A DNA stretch of 34,244 nt from Candidatus Stackebrandtia excrementipullorum (GTDB lineage Bacteria; Actinomycetota; Actinomycetes; Mycobacteriales; Micromonosporaceae). The notes beneath the pieces are model-generated. The model did not search any database, was not told the origin of the DNA, and saw only the letters and a list, made by a program, of their open reading frames with translations. The translations under genes and the position numbers were made by a program. This document shows, piece after piece, positions 33,429 to 34,244 of the stretch. The first letter of the stretch is position 1; each line of letters starts with the position of its first letter. Where the stretch lies: the NCBI GenBank assembly GCA_019113825.1, contig DXGR01000122.1:1-34244 (forward strand), written 5' to 3'.

Positions 33429-34055
33429 TCACGAGTGGACACCGCCGCGCAACAACGCCTGAGCCACCGTCACGGTTCGGCGCGACTGGTACCGCATGGA
33501 CGCCAACTGGTCTTCTCCGGGCATCGGTTGATCCGGTGTGCCGCCGACGTGGCTGGCGCCATACGGGTTGCCGTGTTTGAACTGGATCGGGTCCCCGTAT
33601 CCGGGCGGAACGATGATGCACCCCCAGTGGTAGAAGGTGTTGTTGAGGGACAGGATCGTGGACTCCTGTCCACCATGGGCGGTCGCTGATGCGGTGAACG
33701 ACGACACGACCTTGTTGACCAGTTTTCCGGCCTGCCATAGGGGTCCGGTCAGGTCGATGAACTGTTTCATCTGCGATGTCGGCAAACCGTAACGCGTCGG
33801 AGTGCCGAGCATGATTACGTCCGCCCACTCCAGGTCGTCGACCGAGGCGGTGGGGACGTCTGCGGTGGCGTCGCGGTGCGCCGACCAGTCTTCGTTGGAC
33901 TCGATGGCGGAGTTCGGTGCCAGCTCGGTGACCTTTCGCAACCTGACGTCCGCTCCGTCGACGGCAGCGGCTTCGTCGGCCGCGGCCTTGGCCAGCGCGT
34001 ACACCGTTCCCGTTGCCGAATAATAGATGACCGCCACGTTGACCGATGTGGGCAT
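33429..34055 (-). CDS. wrbA: NAD(P)H:quinone oxidoreductase WrbA
   Basis: This 208-residue flavodoxin-like protein shows the FMN-phosphate loop IYYSATGTVYALAKA (residues 9-23), GTPTRYGLPTSQMKQFID, and TASATAHGGQESTILSLNNTFYHWG, all typical of WrbA. WrbA reduces quinones by two electrons, which limits semiquinone radicals. ATG 34055 is chosen because AGGAGAGG lies 4 bases upstream and MPTSVNVAVIYYS matches the family. It is convergent with the phosphatase gene across 111 bases without an evident terminator. Confidence 0.96.
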   Translation of the reverse strand: MPTSVNVAVIYYSATGTVYALAKAAADEAAAVDGADVRLRKVTELAPNSAIESNEDWSAHRDATADVPTASVDDLEWADVIMLGTPTRYGLPTSQMKQFIDLTGPLWQAGKLVNKVVSSFTASATAHGGQESTILSLNNTFYHWGCIIVPPGYGDPIQFKHGNPYGASHVGGTPDQPMPGEDQLASMRYQSRRTVTVAQALLRGGVHS

Positions 34056-34244
34056 GGGACCTCTCCTATCGTCGTTTTGGGCCGCGCGCACGCGGAAAAC
34101 ACCGCTTAGGGCTGCGGACGCGATCCTATGCCCAAACATCCGTATTTACGGCTTTTTAGCCTCTTGCGGCTTTTGTTAAACATCGCGTAGCGTGAAGTCG
34201 ACCGGCTTGACCCGGTTGCGACGTCCGCCTGTGGCCGAACACCG
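34056..34244. other. Region upstream of wrbA to window edge
   Basis: The A/T-rich part 34124-34180 contains TAGGAT on the minus strand (34125-34130, a -10-like hexamer for wrbA) and two adjacent inverted repeats. These are CCGTA-TT-TACGG (34140-34151) and GGCT-TTTT-AGCC (34150-34161). The repeats could bind a regulator of wrbA or end a transcript. No gene is visible up to the edge. Confidence 0.35.

Overview
The window is high-G+C Gram-positive (actinobacterial) chromosome. The gene order tuf, rpsJ to rplQ, truA is the standard actinobacterial S10-spc-alpha arrangement. GTG and TTG starts are common, and accessory proteins such as DUF1707 membrane proteins and type VII secretion-associated proteins point the same way. 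The protein styles suggest a Glycomycetaceae-like or Micromonospora-like lineage, but the genus cannot be fixed from sequence alone. No transposase, integrase, rRNA, tRNA or CRISPR array was seen.

Region 1 (1-14036): the 3' part of tuf, then a 328-bp leader with two hairpins, then the S10 and spc ribosomal protein genes, mostly overlapping or a few bases apart. A perfect 18-bp-stem terminator follows rplO. secY, adk and map come next as the translocation, nucleotide and N-terminal Met-processing module.

Region 2 (about 14.1-21.2 kb): accessory genes lie between map and infA, which are neighbours in many actinobacteria. They are anmK (cell-wall sugar recycling), three tandem DUF1707 membrane protein paralogues, a PnuC-type vitamin B3 transporter, a convergent UvrA-like ABC ATPase, and a divergent PmtA-like methyltransferase. 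TGACGTCA-type palindromes recur in upstream positions here and again before rpoA.

Region 3 (21.2-25.9 kb): infA, rpmJ, rpsM, rpsK, rpsD, rpoA, rplQ and truA, with hairpins in the rpmJ-rpsM, rpsD-rpoA and rplQ-truA gaps and a 14-bp-stem bidirectional terminator after truA.

Region 4 (25.9-29.0 kb, minus strand): a four-gene operon that looks like a type VII (ESX) secretion substrate unit. It encodes a double YbaB-like protein, an EspC/WXG-like small helical protein with an acidic tail, a 405-residue protein with a WXG-like helical region plus a Gly/Ala-rich hydrophobic segment, and a lipoprotein with two beta-sandwich-like repeats. No secretion motor genes are present. In mycobacteria the ESX-4 locus lies a few genes beyond truA, so the position is suggestive.

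Region 5 (29.3-34.1 kb): a polytopic membrane protein fused to an EEP-family phosphodiesterase/nuclease domain, a single-pass membrane protein, a single-domain RsmC-like methyltransferase, a small WPD/CX5R tyrosine phosphatase and a WrbA quinone reductase.
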